From: Bacteroidota bacterium
GTDB lineage: Bacteria; Bacteroidota; Bacteroidia; Bacteroidales; GCA-2748055
NCBI GenBank assembly: GCA_024244665.1
Contig: JAAEOI010000132.1
Location: 1 to 61,374, forward strand
Reading direction: 5' to 3'
DNA: 61,374 nt
Below the pieces are notes generated by a model. That model was given only the letters and a program-made list of their open reading frames with translations. It was not told the origin of the DNA and did not search any database. Position 1 is the first letter of the stretch. Every line of letters starts with the position of its first letter. Shown here piece after piece: positions 1-7,789 of the stretch. The position numbers and the translations under genes are program-made.

Positions 1-303
1 AAAAGTTTTACCATTCTAGTCCTCCTGGCGGCTATTGTTTCCTGTTCACCAGTCAAAGTAGTCACTGATATGGACAAGACTGTCGATTTTTCTGTTTATA
101 AAACCTATAGTTTCCTGGGCTGGCAGGACGAAAGCGACAAACTCATTAACGATTTTGACAAAAAACGGGTCAGGGATGCCTTTGACGGTACAAGCAAGGA
201 CCAGATATGGCAGGGAATCGCAACATCTACCATTGTCGAAGATCCTGCAAAACGTGAAAAATCCATCCCGACAAAAATTAGCGCCCTATACAAGCCATCC
301 TGA
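1..303 (+). pseudogene. DUF4136-type lipoprotein, 5'-partial and internally deleted
   Basis: The frame is open from the window edge to a TGA at 301-303. It begins inside a hydrophobic signal segment ending in a lipobox (IVSCS), so a lipid-anchored periplasmic protein is expected. The N-terminal part (DFSVYKTYSF, then NDFDKKRVRDAF) and the C-terminal part (DQIWQGIATSTI, then DPAKREKSIP) both match the DUF4136 family from memory. In that family the two blocks are normally separated by roughly 80-90 residues rich in Gly and Tyr; here they are joined in frame after RDAF. The C-terminus also ends early (ALYKPS) instead of the usual LMxxFP. The likeliest reading is an in-frame deletion that left a roughly 100-residue remnant. 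It may still be made and exported, but the core of the fold is missing. No function is established for the family. Confidence 0.6.
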
Positions 304-323
304 GCAATTGGGATGGCTTTTTT
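293..323 (+). terminator. Rho-independent terminator overlapping the stop codon of the DUF4136 remnant
   Basis: A perfect 8-bp stem (AGCCATCC at 293-300, GGATGGCT at 311-318) with a 10-nt loop is followed by a run of six T residues (318-323). The left arm encodes the last codons of the upstream gene, and its TGA stop sits in the loop. Confidence 0.8.
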
Positions 324-354
324 GTTATATTTGGAAAAACCAACTACCCAAACC

Positions 355-735
355 ATGAATTTTCTGGGAAATTTGATCTGGCTCATCTTCGGCGGACTGG
401 CAACCGCCATCGGGTATTTCCTGGGTGGAGTGGCCATGATGGCCACCATCATCGGGATTCCATTCGGCTTTCAGATGATCAAGATAGGCTCGCTGGCCCT
501 ATGGCCGTTCGGGCGGACCTTTGAGGTAAGTAAGGGTGAGCTGCCCGGCTGCCTTTACGGCCTCCTGAACATCCTGTGGCTGGTCATTGCCGGCTTGTGG
601 ATCGCACTGATTCATATCATTTTCGGATTCCTGCTCTCCATCACCATCATCGGCATCCCATGGGGAATGCAGCACTTCAAACTGGCAGGATTCGCCCTCT
701 CCCCCTTCGGAAGAAGCGTAGATATTTTGGGTTGA
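355..735 (+). CDS. YccF domain-containing inner-membrane protein (DUF307)
   Basis: A 126-residue, almost wholly hydrophobic protein made of two homologous YccF halves. Each half carries a TIIGIP motif followed by a GRS or GRT-type turn: the first half has ATIIGIPFG then LWPFGRTFEV, the second has ITIIGIPWG then LSPFGRSVDI. Four membrane segments are likely. I start at 355 because the protein then opens with MNFLGNLIWLIFGG as in the family; the upstream in-frame ATG at 313 lies inside the terminator stem of the previous gene. The function of YccF proteins is unknown; they are small inner-membrane proteins found across bacteria. It stands alone between a terminator and a gene remnant. Confidence 0.85.
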   Translation: MNFLGNLIWLIFGGLATAIGYFLGGVAMMATIIGIPFGFQMIKIGSLALWPFGRTFEVSKGELPGCLYGLLNILWLVIAGLWIALIHIIFGFLLSITIIGIPWGMQHFKLAGFALSPFGRSVDILG

Positions 736-772
736 TTTCATACCCGGCAGCCTGACTGATAATGGCTACCTG

Positions 773-973
773 GTGTCTCAAACTACCATCTCTCCGCCGG
801 GCAAAAGTTTGATGCGAAAATCCTGCATGCTGAAACTGGCCACATCCGCAGCCCACGTGAACAATAATCAGCTTATCTCAAGTGAGACATTCATGTGGCC
901 GGGGGAACACTTCAAGGTGGCTCTGTCGCAGTGTAAACCGGAAATCCCGGCTGAACGCTTTCTTCTTGACTAA
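773..973 (+). pseudogene. Fragment of a GH106-like glycoside hydrolase (alpha-L-rhamnosidase type)
   Basis: A 66-codon open stretch whose C-terminal half (SAAHVNNNQLISSETF, then WPGEHFKVALSQCKP and a terminal FLLD) resembles, from memory, the block AAHLYGKxLVxAEAFTW..EHFKVxLxQxKPxxDxxFL of large Bacteroidetes GH106-like hydrolases. The rest of such a protein (about 1000 residues) is absent on both sides and there is no signal peptide. I read this as a residue of a deleted gene rather than a real small protein. Most of the 736-1130 gap is explained by this fragment and the promoter of the next gene. Confidence 0.4.
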
Positions 974-1099
974 TCACAAGCATTTTCAATCTGAATTATC
1001 CAGGAACCATCCCTGTAAATCAGAATTACCGTTTTGGATAGAATATATTCATTTGGCTACCGATTGGGAGAAAATAGTATATTGCAAATTGACATGTAA

Positions 1100-1107
1100 T
1101 AAATTTG
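1100..1107 (+). promoter_or_regulatory. Candidate -7 element of a Bacteroidetes housekeeping promoter
   Basis: TAAATTTG matches TAnnTTTG exactly and lies 23 bases upstream of the ATG at 1131. A TTG sits upstream, but with a spacer of about 15 bases, shorter than the usual 19-21, so the -33 part is weak. Confidence 0.4.
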
Positions 1108-1130
1108 TGACCTTCCTAAAACTATAGATC

Positions 1131-2474
1131 ATGTTGGAAAGACTCCGCAAACTACTGACTATCACCGGGGCCATTATTCTGGCAGTCCTGACCATCACTT
1201 CATGTACCACCAACTGGTCCCAGTTCAGGGGACCGGAACAAAACATGCTTGTTCAGGCAAAAAACCTCCCTGCTGAGTGGGGAGAAGAGACCAATATCCG
1301 GTGGACCGCCGACATTGAAGCTGACAGCTGGTCCTCCCCGGTGGTATGGGGCAATAAGGTTTTTGTTGCCTCGGCAGTACCTGTTAAGGTCGCTGCAGCA
1401 CCAAAACGCCGGCAGGGCCCGGCAACTGAAGAGGAGGAGGACGAAAGTTATTTGAATGATATCTACCGCTGGCAGCTTAGCTGCATAGACCTGGATACAG
1501 GTGAAGAGTCGTGGAAACGGGTGGCTTACGAAGGGAATCCCCGCATCAAAAAGCACCGTGCCCATAACTATGCCGGGGAAACACCGGTGACCGACGGGGA
1601 ACGGATCTATGTCTATTTCGGCATGACCGGGATTTACTGTTACGACCTGGACGGAAATTTGCTATGGGAAAAAGATCCCGGGGTCTATGAAACCCTTTAC
1701 GGGTGGGGCACGGGTGCATCCCCGGTCCTGCACGAGGGGACGCTTTTTCTCCAGGTGGACAACGAGGAGAATTCTTTCCTGCTGGCACTCAACGCAGCGA
1801 CCGGTGATGAAATCTGGACGGTTGACCGGGACGAAAAAACCAACTACAGCACTCCGCTGATCTGGAAAAACACCGTGCGGACCGAACTGGTCACAGGGGG
1901 CAAAAGAGCCCGTTCCTATGATCCAGTCACCGGAACGATCCTATGGGAACTGAAGGTGGAAGGGTGCTACAACATCCCCTCTCCGGTGGCTGATAAAGAC
2001 TTCCTCTACCTGGGGAATACGGCATTCCGGGATACCCCGGGATCCTTTCAGTGTATCCGCGCAGGAGCCAGCGGCGATATCACCCCGGCTGAAGGAGAAG
2101 CCACCAGCAGCGGAGTGGTATGGACCATTGCAGATGCACCCACAGCCAATCCATCACCGCTTCTCTACCAGGGATTGATCTACCTGGTAAGCGGCCGTGG
2201 CGGACAGATTACATGTATCGAAGCTTCCGCGGGAGAACAGGTATACCAGGAGAAAATTGAAAAGGTGGGGGCCTGCTGGTCCTCTCCCTGGGCTTTTGAA
2301 GATAAGATCTTCTTCACTGACGAGAAGGGTGTGACCCGGGTATTCAGAGCAGGTGAAGAATTTGAACTGCTCCATGAAAACTCTCTGGATGGCAAATTCT
2401 GGTCATCCGTCGCCGTAGCAGGAGATGCTTTCCTCTTTAAGGGTGTTGATAAGCTGTATTGTATCGGGTATTAA
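1131..2474 (+). CDS. PQQ-binding-like beta-propeller lipoprotein
   Basis: 447 residues. A lipobox (TITSC, Cys25) predicts a lipid-anchored periplasmic or outer-membrane protein. The mature part opens with WSQFRGPEQN, typical of the PQQ-like propeller proteins of Bacteroidetes and Planctomycetes, and repeats blade motifs of the form W-(S/T)-SPVVWGNKVFV, LDxxTGEESW, NAATGDEIWTV and YDPVTGTILWEL. An insertion around residues 85-105 (KRRQGPATEEEEDES) is charged and probably a surface loop. Whether PQQ is bound cannot be told; most such proteins are BamB-like propellers without cofactor. The next gene, an oxidoreductase, begins only 8 bases after the stop, so the two are probably cotranscribed. 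Confidence 0.85.
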   Translation: MLERLRKLLTITGAIILAVLTITSCTTNWSQFRGPEQNMLVQAKNLPAEWGEETNIRWTADIEADSWSSPVVWGNKVFVASAVPVKVAAAPKRRQGPATEEEEDESYLNDIYRWQLSCIDLDTGEESWKRVAYEGNPRIKKHRAHNYAGETPVTDGERIYVYFGMTGIYCYDLDGNLLWEKDPGVYETLYGWGTGASPVLHEGTLFLQVDNEENSFLLALNAATGDEIWTVDRDEKTNYSTPLIWKNTVRTELVTGGKRARSYDPVTGTILWELKVEGCYNIPSPVADKDFLYLGNTAFRDTPGSFQCIRAGASGDITPAEGEATSSGVVWTIADAPTANPSPLLYQGLIYLVSGRGGQITCIEASAGEQVYQEKIEKVGACWSSPWAFEDKIFFTDEKGVTRVFRAGEEFELLHENSLDGKFWSSVAVAGDAFLFKGVDKLYCIGY

Positions 2475-2482
2475 TCCGGATC

Positions 2483-3478
2483 ATGAGAAAAATGAGAGCC
2501 GGACAACAGATTAAATGGGGAATGATAGGCACGGGGAATGTTACCGAGCTAAAGAGCGGCCCCGCATTCAGTAAGATCCCCGGATCGAAGCTGGTGGCAG
2601 TTGGCAATCGTACACCGAAAAAGGCAGAGGATTATGCGCGACGTCATGGGATCGCTAGCTGTCATCCCGATCCCATGGATGTGATCAGGGACTCAAATGT
2701 GGATGCAGTCTATATCGCTACACCCCCTGAATCGCACCCTGAATATGCGCTGGCCACAATCGCAGCCGGCAAGCCGGTTTACATTGAAAAACCCATGGCC
2801 CGTACCCATGAGGAGTGCCGGGTGATCAACGAGACTGCAGAGAAAGCAGGAGTACCGGTCTATGTGGCTTACTACCGCCGTTCGCTCGACTATTTCCTGA
2901 AGGTGAAAGAAATTATTGACAATGGAAACCTGGGGAAGGTTCTACACATCAATATGCAGCAATACTTTCCTGCAAGGGAGGAGGACCTTCATCCGGATTC
3001 TCATCCATGGAGGATTATCCCTGAATTATCAGGCGGAGGCTATTTCCACGACGTGGGCTGCCATGCCCTGGATATCATCTTCTTTCTGTTTGGCAATCCC
3101 GTAAATGTAACGGGACATTCCCTCAACACGGGCGGATTCTATGAGGCAGATGACACGGTAGGTGCGCTAATTACCCTTACCGGCAAGATCATGTTAAACG
3201 GAAGCTGGAGTTTTATCACCCCGGAGCCCCAAAGGACAGACCGGGTGGAGATCACCTGTGAAATGGGCCGGCTGAGCTTCTCTGTCTTCAGTTTCGAATC
3301 CATCCGGCTGACATTTGAAGGTAAAGATGAGGTAATAGACATACCTCCCCCGGAACATATCCAGATGCCTTTGATCACCTCTATCGTGAATGAAATGAAC
3401 GGCAAAGGCCATTGTCCTTCCACGGGAATATCAGCTGCCCTCACCAGCCGGGTAATGGATCAAATTACAGCGATGTGA
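2483..3478 (+). CDS. Gfo/Idh/MocA family oxidoreductase
   Basis: 331 residues from the ATG at 2483. The N-terminal Rossmann fold carries WGMIGTGNV and, further on, VDAVYIATPPESHPEYA and the conserved YIEKPMA, where the Lys of EKP is the family's catalytic or cofactor-contact residue. The C-terminal alpha/beta dimerisation domain contains GGGYFHDVGCHALDI with the expected Asp and His. The likely reaction is NAD(P)-dependent oxidation or reduction of a sugar or cyclitol; the substrate cannot be read from sequence. An in-frame start at 2459 would overlap the previous gene by 16 bases and add residues with no family match, so 2483 (or 2492) is preferred. Cytoplasmic; forms a two-gene unit with the upstream propeller lipoprotein. 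Confidence 0.88.
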   Translation: MRKMRAGQQIKWGMIGTGNVTELKSGPAFSKIPGSKLVAVGNRTPKKAEDYARRHGIASCHPDPMDVIRDSNVDAVYIATPPESHPEYALATIAAGKPVYIEKPMARTHEECRVINETAEKAGVPVYVAYYRRSLDYFLKVKEIIDNGNLGKVLHINMQQYFPAREEDLHPDSHPWRIIPELSGGGYFHDVGCHALDIIFFLFGNPVNVTGHSLNTGGFYEADDTVGALITLTGKIMLNGSWSFITPEPQRTDRVEITCEMGRLSFSVFSFESIRLTFEGKDEVIDIPPPEHIQMPLITSIVNEMNGKGHCPSTGISAALTSRVMDQITAM

Positions 3479-3497
3479 GATAAAACCCTGACCATAT

Positions 3498-3925
3498 TTA
3501 ATATACATCTGCAGACAGCGATTTTTCAAAATACTCCCTGTCCATATTCTCTTCACCCAAACCAAGGTGGCCCAGGGCAATCATCAGATAACTGAGAACC
3601 ATAACCTGGTTCTCTGTCATCTCCTTACCAAATTTTGCAAAGAAATCAATCTCCCCCCTTTGGCTTTGGCGACCTTCCCCCAGATCAATCAACTCTTTAT
3701 AAATCTTCATGGCCTCCTTTTTGATGCCTGATCCTTCCAGCATTTCTATCCCTTTCAGAAGGTGAGACTGGGTATGAATATCATGAATGATGTTTATATC
3801 TTCCTGCCAGTAATACTCCCTGCCATCCAGGAGCTCGATGGCCCGTGTACTCCCTGGTGCCCCGCTCCATCGTCAACCTGTCCTGCTCGGGATAAGGATA
3901 CGATACCCGGCTAGCCCCCTGATAG
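3498..3925 (-). pseudogene. Frameshifted TPR/DUF5107-type protein remnant
   Basis: The main frame (3498 to about 3865) reads AIELLDGREYYWQEDINIIHD, then HTQSHLLKGIEML and IDFFAKFGKEMTENQ, and ends in a helix-turn repeat (YLMIALGHLGLGEENMD). This resembles the C-terminal TPR part of DUF5107-type proteins (recollection). Just upstream the coding signal moves to another frame (SYPYPEQDRLTMERGTREY), with a TGA in the first frame near 3875, so at least one indel occurred near 3855. A further frame change near 3925 leads towards a short hydrophobic start at 3974. An 81-codon piece (3498-3743) remains open from an ATG, but a functional product is unlikely. Confidence 0.55.
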
Positions 3926-3974
3926 GATTTTTGCCGAAAGAAGACAGGAGACTAACAGAAAAAACGAAGAACAT

Positions 3975-4205
3975 GTAAACAGGAGGCTGTCTCATTTCAA
4001 CTTGTATTTGGTTAGGTAGAAATAATTACATATACAAGACGGGCGATTTTGAATCTTTTCGTGCTATTTCGACTGGTTGTTTATAACTCCTGATTCATTG
4101 TTAAAATCTCCATTGATTTTTGCACCAGGTGGCCTGGAATGCCCTAGGATAAAACTGTCAAAAAATTGAACTTTATGTTACATAATCCGCTTCTGGAATG
4201 GAGTT
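3975..4205. other. Gap without a gene; possible activator dyad
   Basis: No coding frame with a family match is visible. It contains CCAGG-TGG-CCTGG at 4125-4137, a 5-bp dyad about 70 bases upstream of the sigma-54-type -24 element, a plausible but unproven activator site. The stretch at 3981-3994 (GGAGGCTGTCTCAT) resembles IS terminal sequences, but no partner end was found. Confidence 0.25.
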
Positions 4206-4221
4206 TGGCACTAATCTTGTA
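4206..4221 (+). promoter_or_regulatory. Sigma-54-type promoter (-24/-12) of the SDR gene
   Basis: TGGCAC (4206-4211), five bases, then TTGTA (4217-4221). This fits the sigma-54 consensus TGGCAC-N5-TTGCA except for T in place of C in the -12 box. Transcription would start near 4233, leaving a leader of about 50 bases to the ATG at 4282. The permease on the other side of the operon boundary has the same variant. Confidence 0.6.
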
Positions 4222-4281
4222 TTTTTTACATTCACCACGCAGCCTTTTTATATAAATACAGTCTTTAAAATACAGTAAAGC

Positions 4282-5133
4282 ATGGATAGTCTGGAAATGA
4301 ACGCAGATGCACAATATACTCTGATACTTGGGGCCGAGGGAGAGCTTGGGAAAGCCCTGGCCCGTGAAGTGGCCCGAAAGGGGTGTAACCTGATCGTGGT
4401 ATCAACCACCAACCTGGACCTTCAACGATTTGCAATCGGACTGCAATTAAAGGAGGATGTCCAGGTAGAGGCATTGAAGATCGACCTTGCCGAACAAGAG
4501 ACAATCAACACGTTCGTTGAGGCTATGCGCAGCCGTTACGACATTCGGGCAATGATTAACAACGTTATCTGCGACTGGTCGGTGGCACACAACAAGTGCA
4601 TCTCCGAGATCGCCCGGGAAGATTTCCTCACCCGCTTCAGGGGTGCTGCACAAGTAATCATGGGGCTCCTGCCCCAATTGAAGAAGTTCTCCGCCTCCTA
4701 CATTCAGCATGTGATTCCCTTTCCCCAGGAGAAGGATCAATTCTGCGAGGCACTCCAGGCTTCAGTGGGAAAAATGTATGCTTTTGCAAAAGAACTGGAA
4801 GAGGAGCTGAAGGATACAAGTATATCACTGAGCATGCTGCACTCAAACCCGGTCATGAATACAGCTCCTGAATTTGAGGTGTTTGACGGACTTTCAGGAG
4901 AGATTAAAAACCTTACACCCCGCCTGGTTGCTGTCAAGGCTATCAATGGGATGCTTCGGGGCGACCGGCTGATTATCCCAGGGTTCAGGAACAAGGTCCG
5001 CTATTTCCTCAGCCGCCAGGCTCACTCCTGGCTCCGCTCTTCAGTTGATTCACTGGAAACCTCCCTGCACACAGTACACAGTACTCAGTACTCAGGAAGC
5101 AGTGCTCAGTTCTCAGTAGACAGTACTCAGTAG
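4282..5133 (+). CDS. SDR-like NAD(P)-binding protein with degenerate active site
   Basis: 283 residues. The N-terminal Rossmann motif is present as LILGAEGELGKALA (Gly-rich loop of short-chain dehydrogenases), followed by a DLAEQE cofactor-proximal strand and MINNV at the NNAG position. The catalytic YxxxK is not recognisable: where Tyr and Lys should stand the sequence is FCEALQASVGKMYAF, and the expected Ser strand reads SASYIQHV. It may therefore bind nucleotide without being a dehydrogenase. The last 20 or so residues (from HTVHSTQYS) are encoded by a 7-bp repeat array and are probably not part of the fold, so the original stop has been lost. It is preceded by a sigma-54-type promoter and converges with a MacB-like permease. 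Confidence 0.7.
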   Translation: MDSLEMNADAQYTLILGAEGELGKALAREVARKGCNLIVVSTTNLDLQRFAIGLQLKEDVQVEALKIDLAEQETINTFVEAMRSRYDIRAMINNVICDWSVAHNKCISEIAREDFLTRFRGAAQVIMGLLPQLKKFSASYIQHVIPFPQEKDQFCEALQASVGKMYAFAKELEEELKDTSISLSMLHSNPVMNTAPEFEVFDGLSGEIKNLTPRLVAVKAINGMLRGDRLIIPGFRNKVRYFLSRQAHSWLRSSVDSLETSLHTVHSTQYSGSSAQFSVDSTQ

Positions 5134-5147
5134 ACAGTACTCAGTAC
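5071..5147 (+). repeat. Heptamer tandem array, left arm (11 units of WCAGTRS type)
   Basis: Eleven units in strict 7-base register, consensus (A/T)CAGTAC, with variants such as TCAGTAG, GCAGTGC and TCAGGAA. The 3' end of the SDR-like gene, including its TAG stop at 5131-5133, lies inside the array. Confidence 0.9.
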
Positions 5148-5212
5148 AATTTAACTAATTCCTGAGCACTGAGCACTGTGTACTGTGTACTGTGTACTGT
5201 CTACTGAGTACT
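5122..5212. repeat. Inverted repeat formed by opposing heptamer arrays
   Basis: A perfect 19-base inverted match (5122-5140 against 5194-5212) lies within longer imperfect arms separated by an AT-rich centre (5148-5163). As RNA or cruciform it could form a long stem spanning the 3' ends of two convergent genes and might act as a bidirectional terminator or mRNA end protector. Confidence 0.8.
5164..5212 (-). repeat. Heptamer tandem array, right arm (7 units, opposite orientation)
   Basis: Seven 7-base units in register (GAGCACT twice, GTGTACT three times, GTCTACT, GAGTACT), the reverse complement of the left-arm unit. The array stops at the first base of the permease stop codon (TAA on the minus strand at 5212-5214). 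Confidence 0.88.
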
Positions 5213-7596
5213 TACTCATACCTGAGTGAGATTCCCGGATTTTGCCGGCTGGCCCTGATGGCATGGAAACTAACCGTGGCAAGGGCAATCAGGAAAGCTA
5301 TGATCCCGGCCACAGCAAACACCCAGATGGGAATTTCTATCCTGTAGGCGAAACTCTCCAGCCACTTCTTCATGGACCACCATGTAAGTGGCCAGGCAAT
5401 GAGGTTTGCGAGCAATACCCATTTGGTGAAATCGACGGAGAGCAGGCCAAGGATGTTACCTGTGGTAGCCCCGTTGGTCTTCCGGATTCCAACCTCCTTG
5501 GTGCGCCGTTCGGCCATGAATGATGCAAGGCCAAAGAGCCCCAGGCAGGAGATGAAAATGGCGATGAATGCAAAAATATAGAGTAGGGATTTTGTTTGCT
5601 GTTCATTCTGGTAGATCTTCTCATAATGCTGGTCCAGTACATCGTAATCAAAGGGGATCTCGCTTTTTTCCTCCTCCCACTTCACCTGAAGGGTTTCGAT
5701 TATCCCCTTATAATCGGCCCCTGCAATCCTCACACTGAGGTAATTGGGTTCTCTTTGCCCTGTACCTAAATGCATCAGGGCATGGGGCCTGACCTCCATG
5801 TGCTTCGACTCCCAGTGATAATCCTTCACCACACCGATCACCTCGAAGGGCCTTTCCCGGTCGTTCCACATATAGGTAATATGGCCGATGGGATTCTCCA
5901 GTTCCAGGAGCTCAACCGCGGTTTCATTGAGAACGATCTTAGCGGTATCGGTTCGAAATTCCTTTGAGAAATACCTGCCCTGGGCTATCTCCAATCCCAT
6001 GGTCTCAGCAAATGTTTCATCTGCAAGGTTTACATTAAGGCTGAAACCATTTTCTATACCTTCTGCGCTGAAACCCCAGTTGGTGATCTGATCACCAGGA
6101 ACATTCGCGGAGGCAGATACCTGGATGATCTCCGGGTTTTTCCTTAATTCATCCATGAATGAGTCGATGTTATCCAGGTAATGGGCACCCTTTACCAGGA
6201 TCACCTGTTCCTTGTTGAAACCGAGGGACTCATTCATCACAAGGTGCATCTGCTTCTGCACCAGGATAGTAGCCGCGATCAGGAATATAGCAACGGAAAA
6301 CTGGAACAGCACAAGGATATTCCGGAACCAGCTCCTTGATTGCCGCACTCCCTTAAAGCCCAGGGAATCCACCGCGGAGAACTGACTCATGTAGAGCGCC
6401 GGATAGCTCCCCGACAACATTCCCACGATGATGGCCAATCCAAGCAATCCAGGGATAACCAGGAAATTTTCCATGTAATGCATCTGGATCTCCCTGCCTG
6501 TAAAACTCCTGAATGTCCCCATCATTGATTCCACCAATCCCATGGCCAGGATCAGGGCCAGTAAGCTGACGATAACAGCTTCACTGAAAAATTGCCGCTG
6601 CAGCCCTTTCCGGCTGGCACCGTTGGGTTTTCTGATACCTACTTCCTTTGCCCTGATGGATGAGCTGGCGGTGGTCAGGTTCATGAAATTGATGCAGGCC
6701 ACAATCAGGATCAGGAAGGCAACCACGGAAAATATCCTGATATAGGATAGGTTACCATTTGGTTCAATCTCGCCATTCAGGTCCGAGCCCAAATGAATCT
6801 CCCTGATATGCTGCAGATACCATACCCAATAATTCTCCTCGTCCGAAAACTCATCATAGGTACCATTCCATGCATACAGATTCAGGAATTCAGGTAACTT
6901 TGCCTCAAGGGTATCACTCGGATAGCCGGATTCCAGCCTCATGTATGTTTCAAAACTGTTGTCAAACCATTGATCACCGTCATACAGCCCTTTAACTGAT
7001 ATCAATGAAATCAGCATATTAAAATGGAAATGTGACTGAGCTGGAAAATCCTCATATACCCCAGTCACAGTCAATGGAATGGAGTCCCTGATTATGAGCA
7101 TCTTACCCATGGCGGGCTCATTTCCAAAATACTTCCTGGCTGTTGTTTTGTCGAGAAGCACCTGGCCCGGCTCATTGAGCACCTGCTGCGGGGAACCCTC
7201 CACAAAATCGAGGGTAAAAATTTCGGAAAATGCTGAGTCGACCATGGCAGCCTTTGGCTCATCAAAAAACAGATCTCCGATTTGGACAGTCTGGGACCAG
7301 TCAGCAATACGCGTAACAGCCCTGACTTCCGGGAATTCCTGATAAAGAGCAGCTGGCAAAGGGGCCGGCGTCCAGGTTTGTTTGATCACCGTACTGCCAA
7401 TCCTGGCATCCACAGCAACACGGTAGATATCGTCATAGTGTTCGTTGAATTTGTCATAATTCAGCTCATGATTTACAAAGAGCATGATCAGTACAAAACT
7501 GCCTATTCCAATAGCCAGGCCACTGATGTTAAGGATGGAAATCAGGAGGTGCTTTCGGATGTGACGAAAGGTGACTTTGAAATAGTGCTTTACCAT
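5212..7596 (-). CDS. MacB/FtsX-type ABC transporter permease
   Basis: 794 residues. Order of parts: N-terminal membrane helix (about 20-42, after FRHIRKHLLIS), a periplasmic MacB-type core domain (about 50-270), three membrane helices near 285-400, a helix near 425-445 opening the second half, a second periplasmic domain, and three C-terminal helices with the FtsX signature EVGIRKTNGA. The end PGISLRYE is the phylum-typical terminus. No ATPase gene is adjacent, so the partner subunit must be encoded elsewhere. In this phylum such permeases often sit beside a sigma-54 response regulator and its kinase, exactly as here in divergent orientation, so a role in efflux or cell-envelope stress under NtrC-type control is inferred. 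Confidence 0.88.
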   Translation of the reverse strand: MVKHYFKVTFRHIRKHLLISILNISGLAIGIGSFVLIMLFVNHELNYDKFNEHYDDIYRVAVDARIGSTVIKQTWTPAPLPAALYQEFPEVRAVTRIADWSQTVQIGDLFFDEPKAAMVDSAFSEIFTLDFVEGSPQQVLNEPGQVLLDKTTARKYFGNEPAMGKMLIIRDSIPLTVTGVYEDFPAQSHFHFNMLISLISVKGLYDGDQWFDNSFETYMRLESGYPSDTLEAKLPEFLNLYAWNGTYDEFSDEENYWVWYLQHIREIHLGSDLNGEIEPNGNLSYIRIFSVVAFLILIVACINFMNLTTASSSIRAKEVGIRKPNGASRKGLQRQFFSEAVIVSLLALILAMGLVESMMGTFRSFTGREIQMHYMENFLVIPGLLGLAIIVGMLSGSYPALYMSQFSAVDSLGFKGVRQSRSWFRNILVLFQFSVAIFLIAATILVQKQMHLVMNESLGFNKEQVILVKGAHYLDNIDSFMDELRKNPEIIQVSASANVPGDQITNWGFSAEGIENGFSLNVNLADETFAETMGLEIAQGRYFSKEFRTDTAKIVLNETAVELLELENPIGHITYMWNDRERPFEVIGVVKDYHWESKHMEVRPHALMHLGTGQREPNYLSVRIAGADYKGIIETLQVKWEEEKSEIPFDYDVLDQHYEKIYQNEQQTKSLLYIFAFIAIFISCLGLFGLASFMAERRTKEVGIRKTNGATTGNILGLLSVDFTKWVLLANLIAWPLTWWSMKKWLESFAYRIEIPIWVFAVAGIIAFLIALATVSFHAIRASRQNPGISLRYE

Positions 7597-7619
7597 AGTG
7601 TTAGATTTTCACAAGTATT

Positions 7620-7635
7620 AACAATCTTTGTGCCA
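7620..7635 (-). promoter_or_regulatory. Sigma-54-type promoter of the MacB-like permease
   Basis: On the minus strand: TGGCAC (7635-7630), five bases, TTGTT (7624-7620). It matches TGGCAC-N5-TTGC apart from T for C in the -12 box. The inferred start near 7609 lies 12-13 bases before the ATG at 7596. The neighbouring divergent gene encodes a sigma-54 activator, which supports the call. Confidence 0.65.
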
Positions 7636-7700
7636 TCAAGCCTATCCTCTTGTTTACTTGCGTCTTATAAGATTATTCATTTTGTGTTTTTGATCAATAA

Positions 7701-7719
7701 CTGCTCGTTTTTAAAGCAG
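7701..7719. promoter_or_regulatory. Dyad, candidate NtrC-type activator site
   Basis: CTGCT-N9-AGCAG, 66-84 bases upstream of the permease -24 element and between the two divergent genes, a usual distance for an enhancer-like site. Only one copy is seen and the arms are short. Confidence 0.3.
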
Positions 7720-7742
7720 ATGACCGTTCGGAATCGTTGCAG

Positions 7743-7774
7743 TTTGTGTAATGTCACCTAAAAGCATACTTTCG
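7743..7774 (+). promoter_or_regulatory. Bacteroidetes housekeeping promoter of the NtrC-type regulator
   Basis: TTTG (7743-7746), a 20-base spacer and TACTTTCG (7767-7774, one mismatch to TAnnTTTG). The start would fall near 7781, 9 bases before the ATG at 7790. Confidence 0.55.
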
Positions 7775-7789
7775 TAGAAGATATCTGAC

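Noticed and set aside
3981..3994. GGAGGCTGTCTCAT resembles the terminal inverted repeat of some insertion sequences
   Set aside because: No opposite end, target duplication or transposase remnant was found nearby.
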